Of a DNA stretch of 38,735 nt, positions 8,263-17,711 are shown piece by piece. The notes under the pieces are model-generated. The model worked only from the letters and a program-made list of their open reading frames with translations, was not told the DNA's origin and did not search any database. The stretch is from Deltaproteobacteria bacterium (GTDB taxonomy: Bacteria > Desulfobacterota > Syntrophia > Syntrophales > JAFGHS01). The stretch lies in NCBI GenBank assembly GCA_016928025.1, contig JAFGLN010000053.1, forward strand, positions 1 to 38,735. The letters are read 5' to 3'. The number at the start of each line of letters is the position of its first letter. Position 1 is the stretch's first letter. Made by a program: the position numbers and the translations under genes.

Positions 8263-9183
8263 ATGAAAAAAACAATTATTTCAATTTCTTTTGCAGATTT
8301 GAAGAACTATTTGAAGCCTGTCAGGATTTTCGGCCAGGCGGTCGGGCAGATTGAGGCACCCGCCTCACTGGATAACGCACAACGGCAACATATTACTTTT
8401 TGCATGCATAAAAACGAAAAAGCAATCACGTCTCTGTCAACTACAGGTGCGGGACTTGTTCTCTGCCGGGATGACATTCCGGGCCTTGAAACGATGACAT
8501 TTAAAACTTGCGTCTTCACCGTTTCCAATCCACGGTTATCCTTTATACAGTGTCTACAAAAGTATTTTAAACCCCAAAAGCAGGTTGGGGTACACCAAAC
8601 GGCAATCATAGACGAAGGCATCATCCTCCCCCAAAATGTATATATCGGCCCGCTGGTCCACATCTGTTCGGGGGCTAAAATCGGAGAGGAAACGGTTATC
8701 GAAGACCGTGTTTACATAGGGCCGGATACGGTCATTGGCCGGAATGTTTATATTCAGGCCGGTGTTGTAATTGGGTGTGCCGGCCAAGGCTTCGAAAGAA
8801 CTGAAACAGGGGAATTTGAAAAATTTCCTCAATTGGGTAATGTCATCATAGAAGATGATGTAGAAATTGGCGCAAACACAACCATTGTTCGCGGCTCTCT
8901 TGCATCAACTCGAATAGGTAAAGGATCAAAAATTGGTCACCAAGTAAATATTGGCCATAATACCAACATAGGTAGTCACGTATTTATTTCTGCAGGTGCG
9001 GTAGTTTGTGGCAGTACCCGGATTGGTGATTTCGCATGGCTGGCACCAACAAGTTGCATAAGAAACAAAGTGACAATTGGTAATAATGTAACGGTTGGAC
9101 TGGGTGCAGTAGTCGTTAAAGACGTTGGTGAGGGACTCACAGTAATTGGCATGCCGGCAAAAGAAATCTCAATAGAGGACTGA
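8263..9183 (+). CDS. LpxD-like UDP-sugar N-acyltransferase
   Basis: Residues 1-105 form an N-terminal uridine-binding-like domain as in LpxD. From ~110 on there is a long left-handed beta-helix ([54 protein letters not shown]). H232 in NIGHN matches the position of the LpxD catalytic His (AHN motif), and GQGFE resembles the LpxD loop. The C-terminal helical part of lipid A LpxD is short. Because it sits in a glycan locus beside a PIG-L deacetylase, away from lpxA/fabZ, I infer a dedicated O-antigen or glycolipid sugar acyltransferase and not the housekeeping lipid A enzyme. Confidence 0.8.
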   Translation: MKKTIISISFADLKNYLKPVRIFGQAVGQIEAPASLDNAQRQHITFCMHKNEKAITSLSTTGAGLVLCRDDIPGLETMTFKTCVFTVSNPRLSFIQCLQKYFKPQKQVGVHQTAIIDEGIILPQNVYIGPLVHICSGAKIGEETVIEDRVYIGPDTVIGRNVYIQAGVVIGCAGQGFERTETGEFEKFPQLGNVIIEDDVEIGANTTIVRGSLASTRIGKGSKIGHQVNIGHNTNIGSHVFISAGAVVCGSTRIGDFAWLAPTSCIRNKVTIGNNVTVGLGAVVVKDVGEGLTVIGMPAKEISIED

Positions 9184-9301
9184 CACTTATGAATATTATA
9201 AATTGAAATTGAATAAAAGCTTTTAAATTTATTCTTTGATTGAAGACTATTTATATTAACACGCATAAAAAATGCCACATCAAGCCTGCTTAATATAAAG
9301 A

Positions 9302-9324
9302 GTTAATTACATCAATGTATTAAC
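9302..9324. promoter_or_regulatory. Inverted repeat upstream of a glycosyltransferase gene
   Basis: GTTAATTACAT (9302-9312) and ATGTATTAAC (9315-9324) are reverse complements apart from one extra base, separated by CA. It lies in the AT-rich 232-bp gap before the glycosyltransferase at 9416. It could be an operator or simply AT-rich chance; no clean promoter is seen around it. Confidence 0.3.
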
Positions 9325-9415
9325 TTCGCAAACTCAGATTTTGCCCACGGTCATTAACGTCACTTTTCTGGCAAAATGGTTTTAATTATATAAAAGCTAT
9401 TGGGATAAAGTTGCT

Positions 9416-10519
9416 ATGATAAAAATTGTTCATTTAACTTCAGTTCATAAAATGTTGGATCCAAGAATATTTTTAAAAGAGTGCATTACACTGAAAAACA
9501 ACGGTTATGACGTTACCATTGTGGCACCTTATGATAGGGATGTATGTATAGAAGGTGTTAATATCAAAGCTGTACAGCATCCCCAAAATCGCTTTAATCG
9601 CATGACAAAAACAATTTACAATGTTTACAAAACTGCGAGGCGTGAGCGAGCCAATTTGTATCATTTTCATGATCCGGAATTAATAATCATCGGATTGTTG
9701 CTGAAATGTGAGGGCAAAAAAGTTATTTACGATATTCATGAAGACGTTCCAAATCTGATCCTTGAAAAAGAATGGATCGGGCCATATCCATTACGAAAAT
9801 TTATTTCAATGATCATGACAGCATTGGAAAAGATTGCAGCACGAACATTTAATGCCATTGTGACCGTAACCCCTGAAATTGCTAGCCGTTTTTTACCCGC
9901 AAAAACCATTATTTTGAGGAACTATGTATCTTTACGCTATATTGACGAAATAGATTTGCAATCAATAGAAAAGAGCAGACCTGTCGTCATTTTTCATGGA
10001 ACGATATCAAAAACTCGCGGAATAAAAGAAATAATCCAGTCTATTGGACAATTAAAAGGTCAAGCGGAACTCTGGCTGTTCGGCAAATGGGCTAATCAGG
10101 AATTACAGAAGGAATGCTCAAGTTTGGAAGGATGGCAATATACCAATTATTTTGGCCGGAAAGATATTACGGAAATCTATGGTTATTTAAAATTGGCGGA
10201 TATAGGCTTGCACATCCTTTATAACCTGCCGCATTATAAAGGTGGTTCCGCTACAAAAGCTTTTGAATACATGGCTTGCTCTATTCCTTTTATTACAACA
10301 GACAATCCCCGCAATCGGGAAATTTACGAAGGTTGCTCTCTGTATGTGAATCCCATGGATGCCAGCGATATCGTCGACAAGATCACAAAGCTTTTGAACA
10401 GCGATCAATTAAGACAAGAAATGGGGCAAAGAGGCCGACAACTTGCGGAGACTAGGTTTTCTTGGGAAAAAGAGTCGGAAAAACTAATAGAACTATATAA
10501 TCGCGTCATGCGGGAATAA
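9416..10519 (+). CDS. Family 4 glycosyltransferase (GT-B fold)
   Basis: The N-terminal half starts MIKIVHLTSVHKMLDPRIF and carries YHFHDPELI and IYDIHEDVP, typical of an acceptor-side GT-B domain. The C-terminal half has VIFHGTISKTRGI and the donor-binding motif KAFEYMACSIPFITTD with the E-x7-E-like arrangement (E near 290 and REIYEG). The length (367) is normal for GT4. It should add a sugar from a nucleotide donor to an undecaprenyl-linked acceptor at the inner face of the membrane. Donor and linkage cannot be assigned. A weak GGGATAAAG stands before the ATG. Confidence 0.87.
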   Translation: MIKIVHLTSVHKMLDPRIFLKECITLKNNGYDVTIVAPYDRDVCIEGVNIKAVQHPQNRFNRMTKTIYNVYKTARRERANLYHFHDPELIIIGLLLKCEGKKVIYDIHEDVPNLILEKEWIGPYPLRKFISMIMTALEKIAARTFNAIVTVTPEIASRFLPAKTIILRNYVSLRYIDEIDLQSIEKSRPVVIFHGTISKTRGIKEIIQSIGQLKGQAELWLFGKWANQELQKECSSLEGWQYTNYFGRKDITEIYGYLKLADIGLHILYNLPHYKGGSATKAFEYMACSIPFITTDNPRNREIYEGCSLYVNPMDASDIVDKITKLLNSDQLRQEMGQRGRQLAETRFSWEKESEKLIELYNRVMRE

Positions 10520-10561
10520 TATTCATGCGGTGCGGCATGGAAGATAATCTAGAGAAGATTG

Positions 10562-11827
10562 ATGGAATATTTTTTTGTATTATATATCCTGTCAGGCCTT
10601 ATAAAGGGATTTCTTAATTTTTTTAATATTCCTACTTTCATAGACTTTACCATGTTGACAGGTTTTATCGTTACGATGGGCCTCTTCTTTCGGGTCTTGA
10701 CTCATAATATTTTTAGTTTCGACAAAACATCATTTATTCTGCTTGCTTTTTTTCTGCTGTTTTATGTCTGGATTAATCTGACTCTGATGTATTCAGTTTC
10801 GCAGCATTACTCTTATCAAAAGTCACTTCTTTTCCTAACCAATTTGATTTCTATTATAATACCGCTATTTTACAAATCATTCCAAATTAAAAAATTTTTA
10901 AAACTTTTTGCATTGTTAACCCCGATATTGGGTGTGATCTTTTTAATGATTTTTCCTTCCGTCATTTATAAATCAACGGATGAAGCACAAGCCCTTCAAA
11001 GCCTTTATCTATCTTTGCCTCAATTGTGCGGATTGTGCTTGCTTCTTCTGTTTTTAATACATGACTTATTTCCTTTGGCTGTCCATTACCTCCTCATTAT
11101 TATAAATGCGTTGGTTATAATATTGTCAGGCGCCAGAGGTCCTCTCGTCTTCTTGATTCTTGTTTTTATTTTTTATTTTTTCATAAGAGGGATGGTGCCA
11201 TCCCATCACCTCAGTCAAAACATTACAATCCGAAAGCAAATTAACTTATTGAGATTTTTTAAGATTCTTATAATTTCTGGTGCGGTTGTCGCCCTTACTG
11301 TTCTGCTAGTTTCGTATGTACCGAACATGGAAAAAGTATTTGCTCGCAGTCAAGACAGGATGGAGAGTTTATTTGATTTTGCTACTTCGGGAACGGGCGA
11401 TGCATCGGCAGAGGAGAGGATTCTCCGATTAAGATATGCTTTTGATAGGATTGCTGAAAATTTTAGGGCAACAATGGTAGGCTACGGTTTGGGTAGCTAT
11501 GGGATCATGTTTGAGGGTATCGATGAGAGATCTTATCCTCATAATATCATTCTTGAAATATGGTTCGAAACAGGGTTGATTGGCGTTCTTGCCTTTATGC
11601 CCTTTTTTGTTTTTGTCGTTTACGCAAGTCGCCATAGCATTTCTGATAATCCCATTGCATGGTGTTCCTTGTTTCTTTTTCTTAATTTCATGAAATCAGG
11701 TTCCCTTGTGGATTTACGAATATTTTTCTGCTTTCTGGTCATTATGGTCTTGCTTTCTAGGAAACAATACGCTAAAGAAATGCCTAATTATAACGTGGCT
11801 TTACCGATCAGAACCCAGGAATCTTAA
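10562..11827 (+). CDS. O-antigen polymerase/ligase-family membrane protein (Wzy-like)
   Basis: A 421-residue, strongly hydrophobic protein with about ten or more membrane segments. The long loop plus GYGLGSYGIMFEG and PHNIILEIWFETGLIGVL matches the Wzy_C (PF04932) signature, where the His in P-H-N is conserved. SGARGPLVFLILVF is the other conserved Arg-bearing stretch. Wzy polymerises flipped repeat units in the periplasm; a WaaL ligase shares the family, so ligase is the alternative. ATG at 10562 follows AGAGAAG (10551-10557). A TTG three bases earlier is possible but less likely. The gene is very AT-rich. Confidence 0.86.
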   Translation: MEYFFVLYILSGLIKGFLNFFNIPTFIDFTMLTGFIVTMGLFFRVLTHNIFSFDKTSFILLAFFLLFYVWINLTLMYSVSQHYSYQKSLLFLTNLISIIIPLFYKSFQIKKFLKLFALLTPILGVIFLMIFPSVIYKSTDEAQALQSLYLSLPQLCGLCLLLLFLIHDLFPLAVHYLLIIINALVIILSGARGPLVFLILVFIFYFFIRGMVPSHHLSQNITIRKQINLLRFFKILIISGAVVALTVLLVSYVPNMEKVFARSQDRMESLFDFATSGTGDASAEERILRLRYAFDRIAENFRATMVGYGLGSYGIMFEGIDERSYPHNIILEIWFETGLIGVLAFMPFFVFVVYASRHSISDNPIAWCSLFLFLNFMKSGSLVDLRIFFCFLVIMVLLSRKQYAKEMPNYNVALPIRTQES

Positions 11828-11839
11828 ACACGGTAAAAT

Positions 11840-12259
11840 ATGAAAACTAAACTAATTCATTTGCCAAAATTTGAAGATCCCAGAGGAAATCTTTCTTTTG
11901 TGGAAGAGAAGAATCAAATACCTTTTAAGATTGAACGCGCCTATTGGATATATGATGTCCCTGGCGGTCAAGTACGTGGCGGACACGCTTTCAAGAAGCA
12001 GAAGGAATTCATTATCGCCCTTTCCGGAAGCTTCGATGTCCTGATAGACGACGGGATACAAAAAGAATCATTTTCTTTAAACCGTTCATATTATGGGCTT
12101 TACATACCCTGTGGATTCTGGCGGCAAATGGAAAATTTTTCGACAAACGCACTGGCTGTCGTTTTAAGCTCGACAAAATATAACGCGGACGATTATATAC
12201 GGAATTATGATGAATTTTTAGACTACCGGAAAATGCAACGTGAGAAACAGTGTTTATGA
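11840..12259 (+). CDS. FdtA/WxcM-like cupin, sugar 3,4-ketoisomerase paralogue (copy 1, His to Phe)
   Basis: The fold and motifs match dTDP-4-oxo-6-deoxyglucose 3,4-ketoisomerases: RGNLSFVEEK, YWIYDVPGG, RGGHAF, SGSFDVLIDDG and YGLYIPCGFWRQMENF. In FdtA-type enzymes the motif is R-G-x-H-A-H, with both His in the active site. Here H49 is kept but the second is F51. Length (139) is normal. The second paralogue starts inside this gene (20 bp overlap), so they are co-translated. The copy may be an inactive or altered partner, a heterodimer subunit, or an isomerase of different specificity. It starts 12 bp after the polymerase gene. Confidence 0.83.
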   Translation: MKTKLIHLPKFEDPRGNLSFVEEKNQIPFKIERAYWIYDVPGGQVRGGHAFKKQKEFIIALSGSFDVLIDDGIQKESFSLNRSYYGLYIPCGFWRQMENFSTNALAVVLSSTKYNADDYIRNYDEFLDYRKMQREKQCL

Positions 12260-12674
12260 TTGTGTGATTCTGCCCTTGAGTAAAATTCACAACAGAGCGG
12301 GCAATATTACTATTGTGGAAGGGGAAAAGAACATTCCCTTCAATGTGAAACGTATATATTATCTTTATGATATTCCCGGCGGTGAAGACAGGGGCGGACA
12401 CGCCCATAAAGAACTTCAGCAATTGATCGTTGCTGCCAGCGGATCATTCAATGTACTGCTTGATGACGGCACGAATAAAAAGATCGTCACTTTAAACCGT
12501 CCTGATTATGGAGTGATGGTTGTCCCTGGCATCTGGAGAGAATTGTTTGAATTCTCATCCGGTGCTATTTGTTTGGTATTGGCGTCACATAGATATGATC
12601 AAGCTGATTACATTCGCAAATACGATCAATTCATTGGTTTTCGTAATCGTCTCATTAATCATCAAGAGTCTTAG
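12240..12674 (+). CDS. FdtA/QdtA-like dTDP-sugar 3,4-ketoisomerase (copy 2, intact motif)
   Basis: This enzyme class converts dTDP-4-keto-6-deoxyglucose to the 3-keto sugar, the substrate for 3-amination. The active-site motif RGGHAHKEL is complete (H54, H56), and IYYLYDIPGGED, SGSFNVLLDDG, YGVMVVPGIWREL and the C-terminal RYDQADYIRKYDQF fit the family. Translation starts at GTG 12240, within the last codons of copy 1. It is about the same size as copy 1 and clearly paralogous. The acetyltransferase and aminotransferase that follow complete an fdtA-fdtC-fdtB style set. Whether the product is Fuc3NAc or Qui3NAc depends on stereochemistry that the sequence does not show to me. Confidence 0.86.
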   Translation: MRNSVYDCVILPLSKIHNRAGNITIVEGEKNIPFNVKRIYYLYDIPGGEDRGGHAHKELQQLIVAASGSFNVLLDDGTNKKIVTLNRPDYGVMVVPGIWRELFEFSSGAICLVLASHRYDQADYIRKYDQFIGFRNRLINHQES

Positions 12675-12770
12675 TAGTTTTCACCAACGCCCGGATCAAA
12701 ACGCAGTATTCATTGGTTCTCTGTTTTAACTATATATAATCATTAAGGAATAGCGGATATTATATATGCC

Positions 12771-13499
12771 ATGAAAAAGGAGGCTTATCTCAAATATGAT
12801 GATGTGCTTATAGGGCAAAATGTAACCATTGGACACGGCTCGATCATTTATCCGAATGTAGAAATTGGAGACGATACAGTCATCGGACCCTATTCTACAA
12901 TAGGAGAACCCTCCTACTCTTTCTACACCCAAGATTCCGCAATCGTCGAAAAACATGAATTTAAAAAGACTACCATCGGCCCACACTCAGTTATCAGATC
13001 GCATGCAATTATTTATGAGGATGTTACAATCGGAGAAGGTTTTCAGTCTGGACACAGGATAACCATCAGAGAACATTCATGGCTAGGTAAAAAATGCAGT
13101 GCCGGTACGTTAACGGATATTCAGGGCATAGTCTCAATAGGAAACTACGTTAGAATGCATTCAAATGTTCATATTGGGCAACATGCAACCATTGAAGATT
13201 ATGTATGGATTTATCCTTATGTTGTTTTAACAAATGATCTTCATCCTCCTGTCTATCATCCCAGAGGTGTGAAAATAAAGGAGTACGCTGTTATTTCAGC
13301 TTCTTCTGTAATTCTGCCTGGTATCGTTATAGGCAAAAACGCTCTCGTTGGCGCTCATTCAGTTGTCACAAAGGATGTGGACGATGAGATGCTTGTTTTT
13401 GGAAGCCCTGCGAAAGTTAGATGTAGCGTAAGAGATATTCGCGATGAAAACGGAAATCAGATATATCCGTGGAAAGACCATTTAAAGGATTATAGATAA
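12771..13499 (+). CDS. Hexapeptide N-acetyltransferase, FdtC/QdtC-like
   Basis: Left-handed beta-helix protein of 242 residues with hexapeptides from residue ~10 on (VTIGHG, VEIGDD, TVIGPY, TTIGPH, VTIGEG, VHIGQH, IVIGKN, LVGAHS) and the ending VFGSPAKVRC. TNDLHPPVYHPRGVKI forms the loop seen in dTDP-3-amino-3,6-dideoxyhexose acetyltransferases and other WlbB-like enzymes, with candidate catalytic His residues. It lies between the ketoisomerases and the aminotransferase, just as FdtC does in the Fuc3NAc pathway. It should transfer acetyl from acetyl-CoA to the 3-amino group. No clear Shine-Dalgarno is close to the ATG. Confidence 0.82.
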   Translation: MKKEAYLKYDDVLIGQNVTIGHGSIIYPNVEIGDDTVIGPYSTIGEPSYSFYTQDSAIVEKHEFKKTTIGPHSVIRSHAIIYEDVTIGEGFQSGHRITIREHSWLGKKCSAGTLTDIQGIVSIGNYVRMHSNVHIGQHATIEDYVWIYPYVVLTNDLHPPVYHPRGVKIKEYAVISASSVILPGIVIGKNALVGAHSVVTKDVDDEMLVFGSPAKVRCSVRDIRDENGNQIYPWKDHLKDYR

Positions 13500-13528
13500 C
13501 ATAAACGGCAGTCAAAAGGCGGTAGTGT

Positions 13529-14638
13529 ATGGCAAATATTCCTTTTCTAGATTTGAAACAAAGTTATCTGGAATTAAAAGACGATCTAGATGCTACGTTT
13601 CAGCGCGTGATGCATTCCGGCTGGTATATTCTCGGGGAAGAGCTACAGACATTCGAGTCTGAATTCGCCGATTATTGTGGTGTTAAATACTGCATCGGCG
13701 TCGGCAACGGCCTGGATGCCCTTCATTTGATTCTACGTGCAATGGACATCGGCAATGGAGATGAGGTACTTGTTCCTTCCAATACCTTTATCGCTACATG
13801 GTTGGCAGTTTCTTACGCAGGTGCCATACCGGTACCTGTGGAACCGGATGAAAAAACGTATAACATGGATCCAGCCCGGATTGAAGCGGCCATCACGAAA
13901 AAGACAAAGGCGATCATGCCCGTCCATCTTTACGGTCAACCGGCTGATATGGACCCAATTCTTGAAATCGCTGGTCGCTATCAATTAAAAGTCATTGAAG
14001 ACGCGGCCCAGGCTCATGGAGCCCGTTATAAAGGAAAGCGTACCGGCGGTCTGGGGGATGCCGCCGGCTTCAGTTTTTATCCAGGTAAGAACCTTGGAGC
14101 TTTCGGAGACGGCGGTGCCGTTACGACAAATGATTCCATGCTGGCGGAAAAAGTAAGGAGCCTCCGGAATTATGGATCTCAAATAAAATACGTCCATGAC
14201 GTTAAGGGGATTAATTCAAGATTGGATGAGATGCAGGCCGCCTTATTAAGGGTTAAACTGCGCCATCTTGATGAATGGAACGCCCGTCGGCTTAAACTGG
14301 TTGAATGTTATCGCCGTTGCCTTACAGGGGTCGATGTCCTACTGCCCAAGACGCCTCCGGGATTTGACTCTGTTTTCCATCTTTTTGTCATAAGGACGAC
14401 ACGGCGTGAAGCTTTGCAATCCGAATTGAAGAAAGCGGGTATCGAAACCTTAATCCACTACCCCACTCCCCCACACAAACAAGGGGCTTATGGCTTGATG
14501 AAGGCCATCGATTTGCCGATCGCGGAACGGTTGTCGCAGGAAGTTCTCAGCCTACCCATGGGGCCACATTTATCTGTAGATATGGCCGATGAAGCAGCCC
14601 AGCAGATACGTCGCATACTGGAGTCTCACTTAACATGA
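13529..14638 (+). CDS. DegT/DnrJ/EryC1 sugar 3-aminotransferase, FdtB-like
   Basis: PLP-dependent sugar aminotransferase of 369 residues, the usual family length. The signature regions are [10 protein letters not shown] at the N-terminus, [40 protein letters not shown] (Asp of the PLP pyridine contact) and [14 protein letters not shown] with K187 as the Schiff-base lysine. Next to the ketoisomerases, it should aminate the 3-keto sugar with glutamate as donor. The resemblance to FdtB/QdtB is from memory of family patterns. The stop overlaps the next start by 4 bp (ATGA), showing tight coupling to the glycosyltransferase. Confidence 0.9.
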   Translation: MANIPFLDLKQSYLELKDDLDATFQRVMHSGWYILGEELQTFESEFADYCGVKYCIGVGNGLDALHLILRAMDIGNGDEVLVPSNTFIATWLAVSYAGAIPVPVEPDEKTYNMDPARIEAAITKKTKAIMPVHLYGQPADMDPILEIAGRYQLKVIEDAAQAHGARYKGKRTGGLGDAAGFSFYPGKNLGAFGDGGAVTTNDSMLAEKVRSLRNYGSQIKYVHDVKGINSRLDEMQAALLRVKLRHLDEWNARRLKLVECYRRCLTGVDVLLPKTPPGFDSVFHLFVIRTTRREALQSELKKAGIETLIHYPTPPHKQGAYGLMKAIDLPIAERLSQEVLSLPMGPHLSVDMADEAAQQIRRILESHLT

Positions 14639-15885
14639 AAATTCTTTATTTGTGCCAAGTTTTCGAAACTGGAAATGATGCAGGCTCGGAGAGACATTTT
14701 TATTTCTGTAAATACGCTGTAAACAAGGGACATCAAGCAACAGCTATCACCAGTAATGTCGATTATAAAAATGCGCGATTAAAATATAAAGGGAAGAAAG
14801 GAGCGATTATTAAAACTGTGGGAGGGATTGATATTCATTATGTTTACTCCTATGCCAATATGCGCGGCAGTTTTCTAAAACGGTTCTACTATTACGTAAC
14901 CTATTTTTTTTCATCAATCAGTGAAGCCCTCAAAGTAGAGAGTCCTGATGTTATTTACGCGGTTTCAACACCATTAACCGTTGGCTTGCTGGGATACATA
15001 ATTTCTCGTCTTCGGGGTGTTCCATTTGTTTTTGAAGTGACTGATCTCTGGCCTGAGGCGGCAGTGGAATGCGGTGTCGTAAAAAATAAAGTTTTGATAA
15101 GATTGGCACATTGGCTTGCCATGTTTTGCTACAACAAATCAGAGCACATTGTATCTCTTGGTCCCAAGGGATGCGAAAGAATTGTTGCAAAAGGTATAAA
15201 CAGTCAAAAAGTATCATTAATTACCAATGGCGTCGACCTATCATTGTTTAACAACTCTAACACAAACAATACAACACGATTTGAAATACGAAACAAATAC
15301 AGTTTTAACAAGCGGTTTGTTGCCATGTATATGGGTGCCCATGGCGCTTATAATGCCCTCGATACGATTATTGACGCCGCCTCGCTGCTCAGAGCCGATC
15401 ACAGATTTTTATTTGTATTGATTGGCGATGGTGATGAAAAGCAGAATCTTCAGAATCGGGTAATTGACCAGCACCTGTCCAATGTCATTTTTTTACCGCC
15501 CATGCCCCGTCTGGACTCCCCAGCGATGCTTTCCGCTGCCGACGCCTTTGTACTGCCCAATCGAAAAGGCAACTTTTTCGAGGGAAATCTCCCCAATAAA
15601 CTGTTCGACTTCTTAGCCTCCGCAAGGCCAATTGTTGTGACTGGTGCCGGCGAAACACCCGATTTGGTCTTGAAGGCCGGTGCCGGCCTCTGCGGTCCAC
15701 CGGAAGACAACCGGGCCATGGCTGATTTTCTTTTGGAATTGGCGGATATGTCGGAAGATACGCGATTAGCCATGGGGAAAAGAGGCCGTGATTATGTACT
15801 GTCAAATTACGATAGAGACATCCTGAGCGAACGGTTTCTTCAAATTCTTTCCAACGCCGTAAATGGTTGGTATCCACCACCTTAA
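14635..15885 (+). CDS. Family 4 glycosyltransferase, WbuB-like
   Basis: GT-B glycosyltransferase of 416 residues beginning [20 protein letters not shown]. The sequence [16 protein letters not shown] matches the WbuB (acetamido-deoxysugar transferase) branch of GT4, and [12 protein letters not shown] opens the second domain. [27 protein letters not shown] and ETPDLV form the donor site. It overlaps the aminotransferase by 4 bp, so it likely transfers the amino sugar made by the genes before it. It is cytosolic and peripheral to the membrane. Acceptor and linkage cannot be deduced. Confidence 0.87.
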   Translation: MKILYLCQVFETGNDAGSERHFYFCKYAVNKGHQATAITSNVDYKNARLKYKGKKGAIIKTVGGIDIHYVYSYANMRGSFLKRFYYYVTYFFSSISEALKVESPDVIYAVSTPLTVGLLGYIISRLRGVPFVFEVTDLWPEAAVECGVVKNKVLIRLAHWLAMFCYNKSEHIVSLGPKGCERIVAKGINSQKVSLITNGVDLSLFNNSNTNNTTRFEIRNKYSFNKRFVAMYMGAHGAYNALDTIIDAASLLRADHRFLFVLIGDGDEKQNLQNRVIDQHLSNVIFLPPMPRLDSPAMLSAADAFVLPNRKGNFFEGNLPNKLFDFLASARPIVVTGAGETPDLVLKAGAGLCGPPEDNRAMADFLLELADMSEDTRLAMGKRGRDYVLSNYDRDILSERFLQILSNAVNGWYPPP

Positions 15886-15900
15886 TTCATCAAAAATATT

Positions 15901-16494
15901 ATGATCAGACGAATGACAAAGGCGGATGTTTCAATGGTAGTAAATGTACATCTTGCTGGTTTCCAAGGTTTTTTTTTAACATTCCTTGGCCCTGCATTTC
16001 TTCGTGAGCTCTATGAAGCCACTTTGGTTGATCCGTCAGGCATAGGCTTTGTTGCCGTAAACGATAAAAGAATATGCGGATTTGTAACAGGAACCGCACA
16101 ACCTTCAGGTTTTTACCGCCGTCTCCTTAAGCATCGCTGGTGGCGGTTTGCTTTTGCTTCAATCTTTCCGATTCTCCGGCGCCCCTCGATTATTCCCAGA
16201 ATCTCGCGGGCCTTTCAAATGCCTGAGAAAGCATCGAAAAAAACAGGGCGCGGCACATTGATGTCAATCGCTGTCTTGCCTGAAATGAAAGGGAAAGGCA
16301 TTGGTAATGAGTTAGTCAATGCATTTCTGGCAGAAGCATCCAAACAAGGCTTGAAGCAAATCGACCTGACAACTGATCAGTTTAATAACGACGATGTCAA
16401 TGCATTCTATCAAAGGCTTGGATTTAGATATGAGGGACAATTCACCACGCCCGAGGGCCGTGCAATGATTGAATATGTTATCGATGTCTATTAG
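15901..16494 (+). CDS. GNAT-family N-acetyltransferase
   Basis: A 197-residue GNAT protein. The N-terminal MIRRMTKADVSMVVNVHLAGF is the first GNAT strand and helix, LMSIAVLPEMKGKGIGNELV is motif A (acetyl-CoA pyrophosphate loop V-x4-G-x-G-x-G), and NAFYQRLGFRYEG is motif B. It lies 15 bp after the glycosyltransferase and 44 bp before a sugar aminotransferase. A role in acetylating the amino sugar made by that neighbour is plausible (WecD-like), though GNAT proteins have many substrates. Confidence 0.8.
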   Translation: MIRRMTKADVSMVVNVHLAGFQGFFLTFLGPAFLRELYEATLVDPSGIGFVAVNDKRICGFVTGTAQPSGFYRRLLKHRWWRFAFASIFPILRRPSIIPRISRAFQMPEKASKKTGRGTLMSIAVLPEMKGKGIGNELVNAFLAEASKQGLKQIDLTTDQFNNDDVNAFYQRLGFRYEGQFTTPEGRAMIEYVIDVY

Positions 16495-16538
16495 TACACC
16501 AGCCATTAACGTGGATTTTTTGAAAAAGGAGCGACATT

Positions 16539-17675
16539 ATGTGGAAAGTTCAACTGTTCGAACTGAATTTCGATGAGCGGGAACGCCAGGCTGTTACGGC
16601 TGTTCTCGAAAGCGGTTGGATCACGATGGGTGAACGTATCCAGGAATTCGAACAACGGTTCGGTGATTCCCTGGGGCATGGTGCCAAAGCCATCGCTGTT
16701 GCCAACGGCACGGCGGCGCTCCATATGGCTGTTCTTGCTTTAGGGATCGGTCCCGGCGATGAGGTCATTGTTCCGGCCCTCACTTTTATAGCAGATCTCA
16801 ATGTGGTCCGATTGACCGGTGCAACCCCCGTTCTTGCTGACTGCACGTCGCTGACAGACTGGAACATGGACCCCGAAGACGCACGCCGGCGCATCACGGA
16901 CCGGACAAAAGCAATCATGATTGTCCATTATGCGGGCTATTCATGCAACATGGATGCATTTACAGAGCTTTGCCGCGACAGAAGCCTGTTTCTCATCGAA
17001 GATGCCGCTCATGCCGTCGGTGCTTCTTACAGGGGGCAGCCGTGCGGCACGTTTGGTGATGTCGGCTGCTTCAGCTTCTTCACGAACAAGAATCTTTCTG
17101 TCGGCGAAGGCGGCATGTACGTCAGCCGTTCGGAGGATTTGGAACAAAAGGGCCGTTATCTGAGATCTCACGGCATGACAACTCTGACGCTGGACCGCCA
17201 TGAGGGCAGGGCGATAACTTACGATGTCGTCCAATCCGGTTTGAACTATCGAATGGATGAAATGCGGGCGGCACTGGGTATCGTTCAATTGGAAAAACTG
17301 GCAGAGTCAAACGACAAGCGCCGACAGCTCACCCAAATGTATATCGAGTTGTTGTCAGGAATAAAGGGGCTCACCCTACCCTTCCTCAATCACCCCAACT
17401 CAATACCTTCTTATCATATACTGCCTATTTTGCTTGATGCCGATGTCGATCGTATATCCGTTATTAATCGTTTGAAAGAGGCCGGCATACAATCCAGCAT
17501 CCATTATCCTGCCTTTCAGGATTTTACCGCCTTTCGGCTCAGCAGTCTATCTGCGACACCCATTTCCAACGAGATTTCCAAACGGGAACTTACACTGCCT
17601 CTCTTTCCGACTATGGGCTTTGAAAAAGTGCGTTATGTCTGCAATTGCCTGAAGGACATTCTGAACAAGCTATAA
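16539..17675 (+). CDS. DegT/DnrJ/EryC1 sugar aminotransferase (second)
   Basis: 378-residue PLP aminotransferase with NGTAALHMAVLALGIGPGDE, VIVPALTFIAD, FLIEDAAHAVGASYRG and FFTNKNLSVGEGG, where K184 is the expected Schiff-base lysine. It is clearly diverged from the enzyme at 13529, so it likely aminates another sugar, for example a UDP-4-keto-6-deoxy sugar supplied by the CapD-like dehydratase at 20907. A good Shine-Dalgarno (AAAGGAG) lies before the ATG. It is followed at 36 bp by a PglC-like transferase, which resembles the order of bacillosamine-type loci. Confidence 0.88.
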   Translation: MWKVQLFELNFDERERQAVTAVLESGWITMGERIQEFEQRFGDSLGHGAKAIAVANGTAALHMAVLALGIGPGDEVIVPALTFIADLNVVRLTGATPVLADCTSLTDWNMDPEDARRRITDRTKAIMIVHYAGYSCNMDAFTELCRDRSLFLIEDAAHAVGASYRGQPCGTFGDVGCFSFFTNKNLSVGEGGMYVSRSEDLEQKGRYLRSHGMTTLTLDRHEGRAITYDVVQSGLNYRMDEMRAALGIVQLEKLAESNDKRRQLTQMYIELLSGIKGLTLPFLNHPNSIPSYHILPILLDADVDRISVINRLKEAGIQSSIHYPAFQDFTAFRLSSLSATPISNEISKRELTLPLFPTMGFEKVRYVCNCLKDILNKL

Positions 17676-17711
17676 AGACGACATTGTTAGGGCCCTATTG
17701 AACAGACGATT

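Noticed and set aside
12520..12729. Small frame overlapping the second ketoisomerase end
   Set aside because: It overlaps a supported gene and has no recognisable sequence; codon pattern belongs to the other frame.
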